Source: Zygnema cylindricum (Eukaryota; Streptophyta; Zygnematophyceae; Zygnematales; Zygnemataceae). From it: a DNA stretch of 10,295 bases. This document shows positions 6,920-10,295 of the stretch, piece after piece. How positions within the stretch are numbered: the first letter of the stretch is position 1; every line of letters begins with the position of its first letter. The stretch is from assembly GCA_037447655.1 (NCBI GenBank), contig JBBHKE010001352.1, positions 1 to 10,295 on the forward strand, given 5' to 3'. The notes under the pieces were generated by a model, which saw nothing but the letters and a program-made list of their open reading frames with translations, was not told where the DNA came from and ran no database searches. Position numbers and translations under genes: made by a program.

Positions 6920-7230
6920 AAGTACAGTCGTAACGTTCTAAGACACCGTTTTGTTGAGTATGAGTTGTGGTAGTTTGTTGGACAATTCCGTGAAGTGATA
7001 GAAAGGAGGTAAAGTCTTTGGAAGAAAATTCCCACTATTGTCAGTGTGTAGAATGATTATGCGGCGGTTTTGATGATTTTCTACTTTGGCTATGAATTGT
7101 TGGAATGTGGTGAATGTGCCGGATTTGCGACGTACAAGGTACAAGTGACAATAACGTGTGGCGTCTTCGATGAACATTACAAAATACAACGCTCCGTTAT
7201 GTCTTGGCACTGACATTGGGACGCACACGT

Positions 7231-7390
7231 AACAATGGATTAAAGAAAGCTTACCATTGGCTGAAGTGGTGCTGGAAGGAAAGGACGGCCAAAAAAATGG
7301 CTGCATACATCACAATGGATTAAGGAAAGTAGCCCATTGGATAGTATGGTCCTGGAAGGAAAGGACGACCAAGAAAATTTGCCTTAAACG
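7231..7390. repeat. 80-bp tandem duplication in the integrase remnant
   Basis: caatggattaa-gaaag ... ctggaaggaaaggacg-cc recurs at exactly 80 bp. Over the first 67 bp about four-fifths of positions agree. Since 80 is not a multiple of three, it shifts the frame and repeats the segment with the first catalytic position of integrase. Confidence 0.88.
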
Positions 7391-7499
7391 CACCCAGTAC
7401 AGAAAGGGAAGTTTTTACTGTTCACAATTGAATTTAAGCAAATAACCAAGCCTTTGGTTAATTGTTGAAGGCTGGAACTGGAGAGATGTCCCTACAAAA

Positions 7500-8329
7500 G
7501 GTGTCATTTCGAGAGGGTGATATGTGGGGAAAAGATGGCGACATTGCCAGATCCAACGGAGGAAAAGGAAAAAAGAATGTATATATTCTCATGTTTAAAT
7601 CCTTGTCCAACGGAACTTTTTGTCTTGTTTAAATTTTGTCGTGGACAGAAAAACACGGTGGTGGTTTTTTCTTGTGACGCGTCGACGACAGAGAAGAAAT
7701 TTTGCGAAATTCAAGGATAACAAGAACGTTGGAGAGTTTAATGCTCGATTGATTTGGAGATCAGCCATGAGTGACGGTTAGACCAATGTGCGTGGTCGTA
7801 AGAGTGGCGTTAGAATAGGCATCGGTGGATGAAGTGGTACAAGTGAGATGAACCAATCGAAGCCTGAAGATAAACGGTGAGAAACACCTCAATCAACGAT
7901 CTAGAAACACCTGAATCAACGATTCAAGTGGCTTCAGGTACATTCAGGTACAAAGATGATGGAGTGGATTCGCTTGAGATTGGGAGTGTCATCAAAGAGA
8001 ATCCAAAATCAGATTGCGTCCACTGACGTTGGAGGATTAATTTCAGCCGTTGGGTGAAGAGGAGGAGGTGAGTTGCCAGAAGCGTACAGTGGATGCGATT
8101 GGACGTACCTTTGAGGATCGGAAATAGACTGATCTAATGAAGGAGGGATGTCGTACCTGTACGGCTGAAGTGGTGCGAAAGGATTTGTTGGAGGAGATTG
8201 GTTGTGGACAGCCAAAAAAGTTACTTCAGCAGAGGAGGCTTGGGTGTGATATGTTCCACAACCTCTAGTACGATCGCGCCCACCCATACGGCTTGGTCCT
8301 CCTTGGCGATCGTATTTCCGTTGACGTTA
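7500..8329 (-). pseudogene. Copia pol remnant: gag-pol linker, protease and post-protease region
   Basis: After the gag zinc-knuckle remnant, one frame (about 8290-8009) is Pro/Ser/Gln-rich with a GG-R-R-rich start, as in the linker before copia protease. Further on, STDAYSNATLTTTHIGLTVT (about 7840) and SPNQSSIKLSNVLVI (about 7765) resemble the part of the protease domain after the active site that leads to the conserved L-x-N-V-L-x-V-P segment. ASQEKTTTVFFCPRQ and VGQGFKHENIYIL (about 7670-7570) continue the usual region before the zinc-binding linker. I could not locate a convincing D-S/T-G active-site triplet in context, so either it is mutated or the frame is broken there. Confidence 0.65.
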
Positions 8330-9010
8330 TTTCCGTTGATCTGTCGCTTGACAATAGCGACAAGCGGTAGAGGAAGATTTGGTGGCCTGGGATTGGGTGA
8401 AATGGTCGCCATAGCAATTTTTAGTGTGAGTTGAAACGTCTGATTCATCTCCCCATGAAGCAATCGGACAGTCAAAGTTGGAATCGCTAGAGGAATGGAG
8501 GAATTGTCAAGGTGAGGAAATAAGAGACGAATAGGAGTCCGGCAAACCGCCTAGGATAGCCAAGATCAAATCATCGTCAGGTATAGGAGCATTGATGCAC
8601 TTCAATTGTCTAGTGATTTGAGATGTTGGACGTAGGTTTGAATGGAATTAGTAGGCAGCTTCCTGTAGGAGTTGAGCTGTCGCATGAGAAATAATTTGTT
8701 CGACCAAGACTGATTCTAATATGCAGAGAGACCATGCATCATAAGTTGAAGTGGAGTCACGTACAATATCAATCTGGGAGGACTCAAAGGTGAGGACAAG
8801 ACGGGAGTGGGCTTCCTCCGTTCGAGCAAGCCAAGTGGTTTTTTCGGCAACATCTGCGGGTTCGGTCTCGCTGCCACAAGTGATTGACCAGAGTTTTCTG
8901 TGAAGCAAAAGATGCTCGATCTGATACTTCCATCCGTAAAAATCTGTGTCGGTAAATTTGGCAACGGTATTGGCGTTGCTGGACCCATAACCTATTAGAT
9001 TAGAGGTCAT
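8330..9010 (-). pseudogene. Copia gag remnant (capsid, UBN2/retrotran_gag type)
   Basis: Nucleocapsid precursor of the element. ATG at 9010-9008, inside the 5' LTR, reads MTSNLIGYGSSNANTVAKF. FYGWKYQIEHLLLHRKLWSI (about 8945) is the usual gag F-x-x-W-x-x-x-(I/M)-x-x-x-L block. WLARTEEAHSRLVLTFESS and STYDAWSLCILESVL follow. A stop ends this frame at 8648. The other conserved block, QLKCINAPIPDDDLILAIL then GGLPDSYSSL (about 8605-8525), is separated by breaks. CRYCQ at 8362-8348 is all that is left of a CCHC zinc knuckle, whose His and last Cys are not recognisable. An upstream in-frame ATG at 9091 lies well within the LTR and is less likely the start. Confidence 0.9.
8978..8992 (-). promoter_or_regulatory. 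Primer binding site, complementary to the anticodon half of initiator tRNA-Met
   Basis: Directly after the 5' LTR the minus strand reads GGTTATGGGTCCAGC. From memory, the initiator tRNA-Met anticodon region reads ...GGGCCCATAACC..., whose complement is GGTTATGGGCCC. The site matches that with one C-to-T change (a G-T wobble with the tRNA). The common plant copia site TGGTATCAGAGC (tRNA 3' end) is absent here. Half-tRNA priming is established for Drosophila copia and yeast Ty5. The site falls inside the gag frame, where it encodes Gly-Tyr-Gly-Ser-Ser. Confidence 0.75.
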
Positions 9011-9346
9011 GGCAAAAGAAGAAAGTAGAATGGAATGAATTCTTGAAAACTGATAAAATGAATAAGGAAAAACAAGTTTAAATGGAAACAAGAAAGGATA
9101 TCGAGAGTGACCTCTCGGAGTCTAGAGCAACTTTCCTAATATTAAAGGTCACTTGACCTTTCACTCAAAAGCTAAGGTCAAGATTTATAAATAGATCTTT
9201 AACCAAATTCTCATCATTCCTAAACTACGCAGAATAGATCAAATTGATCAGAAAGGTAAGAAACTGAATGATGAAATCCTAGATACTAGAAGTGCATACA
9301 GAATTCTAGATTTCGTCATTTAGAAAACACAACGAGATCTTTAACT
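8993..9346 (-). repeat. 5' LTR of the copia element
   Basis: Pairs with 3010-3370. On the minus strand the expected opening TGTTAAA is AGTTAAA here (first base changed), and the end is CTAATA. A TATA box, ATTTATAAA, lies at 9192-9184. Two short hairpins conserved in both LTRs lie downstream of it: aaaggtca/tgaccttt (9144-9161) and cgagag/ctctcg (9102-9117). The gag ATG lies 18 bases before the LTR's end. Confidence 0.9.
9184..9192 (-). promoter_or_regulatory. TATA box of the copia 5' LTR
   Basis: Minus-strand ATTTATAAA about 175 bp before the gag ATG. The equivalent position in the 3' LTR also keeps TATAAA-type sequence (3208-3218). Confidence 0.6.
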
Positions 9347-9843
9347 TCTACCAAAGCCTTTTCTTCTAAAAAATGTCACTATATCGGTGCCCCTTCACTT
9401 TACCCATTGGACCTAAAATAATGTCGATGACACTAATTGTTTTTTTTCTTAACGATAATTCTTTAAAAGGTCAAACACGAGCCACATCATTCAGAACCGA
9501 ATTAGACTTCACGTTCACTTCTATAACACAGATATAAACCTCACGTTATAAGTCCCTCACACTAATAAGGATACACGACATAGTTACAAGATAGAAATAG
9601 ACAGTATTTCATTAAATTGAACCTATATAATGTCTATAGAAAAAAGAAAAAAAATAACTGAATGAACTTGACACATGAATACGGCAAAGGGACATTCTAT
9701 TATGTTGTGATTAGTTAAAAATGACACTAAAATCCTACATGATCAAATAACAAAGTTAAATAAACAAAAAAATAAATACAAACAAAAACAAAAAAAACTA
9801 ACAAAAATAAACAAATAGGTTATGTCATACTTTGGACACTCAC
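9347..9843. other. AT-rich non-coding stretch
   Basis: No exon, repeat family or element could be supported. 9735-9815 is an A-rich caaa/aaataa tract. On the single-gene model this is host intron right of the copia insertion, beginning on the minus strand with donor GTGAGT at 9843-9838. Confidence 0.5.
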
Positions 9844-9941
9844 CTTTAACACACCCTCATATCTGGTAAAAGCCTTTGGGTGTCGCCAACCGAAAAAATC
9901 AAACAGGTTTGCCATAATCCCATTTGTCTCCATATGACAAG
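9844..9941 (-). CDS. Putative 98-nt exon of a host gene, product not recognised
   Basis: It is bounded on the minus strand by a strong acceptor (CTTTTTTCTTTTTGGCAG, AG at 9943-9942) and a strong donor, AAAG|GTGAGT (9843-9838). The frame between them is open: CHMETNGIMANLFDFFGWRHP then KAFTRYEGVLK, leaving in phase 0. Its composition is more balanced than the flanks. The ATG at 9933-9931 could be a start codon if the exon is the first coding one. I do not recognise the peptide. It may be an upstream exon of the DUF2921-type gene, since the phase-0 donor fits the phase-0 acceptor at 1741, or part of another gene. The longer open frame on either side is intron read-through. Confidence 0.45.
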
Positions 9942-10209
9942 CTGCCAAAAAGAAAAAAGGAGGTAACAAATTGAAGGAAGCACAAAGACAGGAGGCCATT
10001 TCTTTTATATATAGATTTTGCAAAATAATATAGACCCACTCGTTGAAATTGATGTGATTTTTTCTTTGAATACATTATTTACAGTTTCCATGCACTAATC
10101 CATTTGCGGATCTGAGAGTCTGATGGTTTTTTTTTTTTACAATAAAACCAGAAAATAGTCTGTTCAAATATAGTGGTCTAGATAACTACAGGAGGGAGGA
10201 GTGGGGGGG

Positions 10210-10275
<66 letters not shown>

Positions 10276-10295
10276 GATGTAATAGAAAAAAAAAA
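9942..10295. other. Non-coding stretch with acceptor tract and terminal microsatellite
   Basis: Contains the pyrimidine tract of the exon's acceptor, a (t)12 run near 10127, and the GA microsatellite. No further exon could be supported. Confidence 0.45.
10202..10277. repeat. G-run plus (GA)n microsatellite
   Basis: A run of ten or so g followed by a nearly pure (ag)n run of about 58 bp and agatagagaga at its end. Confidence 0.95.

Larger units (their letters stand above)
6915..7450 (-). pseudogene. Copia pol remnant: pre-integrase linker and integrase catalytic core
   Basis: Reading right to left, FCTGCV then GKFSWSSFP (about 7408) is the Cys pair of the zinc-binding pre-integrase region. 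LSLIHCDVC sits in the distal copy of an 80-bp duplication, and LSLIHCYVCVPMSVPRHNGA in the copy joined to the core. Then come LYFVMFIEDATRYCHLYLVR, the D2 motif HTDNSGNF (about 7050), and, after a frameshift, LHGIVQQTTTTHTQQNGVLE with the third catalytic acid. The first catalytic Asp is therefore Tyr (7231-7229) in the copy contiguous with the core and Asp (7311-7309) only in the other copy. The sequence is interrupted at 6915 by the solo LTR and resumes at 5713. Confidence 0.92.
3010..9346 (-). mobile_element. Decayed Ty1/copia LTR retrotransposon with half-tRNA-type primer site
   Basis: Two direct repeats of about 355 bp (3010-3370 and 8993-9346) bracket an internal region that, read on the minus strand, runs primer binding site, gag, protease region, integrase, reverse transcriptase, RNase H, polypurine tract. 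Integrase before reverse transcriptase defines Ty1/copia. The total is 6337 bp, of which 1206 bp is a later solo-LTR insertion plus one target-duplication copy, leaving about 5.1 kb, normal for copia. All domains carry stops and frameshifts, and the LTRs are only about 85% identical by eye, so it is old and not autonomous. No matching 5-bp target duplication remains: the outer flanks read aatga (3005-3009) and tctac (9347-9351). Confidence 0.93.

Noticed and set aside
10095-10125. Possible tiny exon between TCTCAG and GTAAAT on the minus strand
   Set aside because: About 29 nt with weak splice context. Not distinguishable from chance.
1-10295. Bacterial-type systems (CRISPR, operons, toxin-antitoxin)
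   Set aside because: Spliced genes, LTR elements and long GA microsatellites show eukaryotic nuclear DNA. No spaced identical repeats of CRISPR type were seen.

Overview
The window looks like nuclear DNA of a vascular plant. It has low gene density and GT-AG introns with T-rich acceptors. It has long (GA)n microsatellites and LTR retrotransposons nested in one another. Nothing bacterial (operons, Shine-Dalgarno sites, CRISPR) was seen. Everything I can support as coding lies on the minus strand. LAYOUT, left to right: (1) 422-1741 holds three exons of a host gene whose splice phases agree (0 in; 2/2; 0/0; 1 out). Two motifs in it match the plant DUF2921 family as I remember it, so I read it as the middle of a DUF2921-type membrane protein, read right to left. 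(2) 1742-3009 is non-coding, with a CT-rich tract, a long GA microsatellite and a good hairpin. (3) 3010-9346 is one decayed Ty1/copia retrotransposon in minus orientation: 5' LTR 8993-9346, gag, protease region, integrase, reverse transcriptase, RNase H, polypurine tract, 3' LTR 3010-3370. Every domain is recognisable and every one is broken by stops, frameshifts or small duplications. (4) Inside its integrase sits a younger 1201-bp TG...CA solo LTR (5714-6914) flanked by a perfect 5-bp target duplication, gacaa. The integrase frame is in phase across the site once the insert and one duplication copy are discounted. The solo LTR carries internal tandem repeats, a strong hairpin and a tRNA-like (possible SINE) segment. 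(5) 9347-10295 is AT-rich sequence with one well-bounded 98-nt putative exon (9844-9941, minus) and a terminal GA microsatellite. HOW IT FITS: the orphan exon at 9844-9941 ends in phase 0 and the exon at 1392-1741 can begin in phase 0, both on the minus strand. The simplest model is one host gene with an intron of about 8.1 kb that has taken up the copia element and then, inside it, the solo LTR. That link is inference. MOST INTERESTING: the copia primer binding site matches the anticodon half of initiator tRNA-Met rather than its 3' end, and it lies inside the gag reading frame. The LTR itself contains the gag start codon and the first six codons. This is half-tRNA priming of the kind known from Drosophila copia and yeast Ty5. 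Also notable are a duplicated exon edge carrying a decoy splice acceptor, and a recurring 70-82-bp tandem duplication size across three unrelated sequences. I found no wholly unprecedented system.
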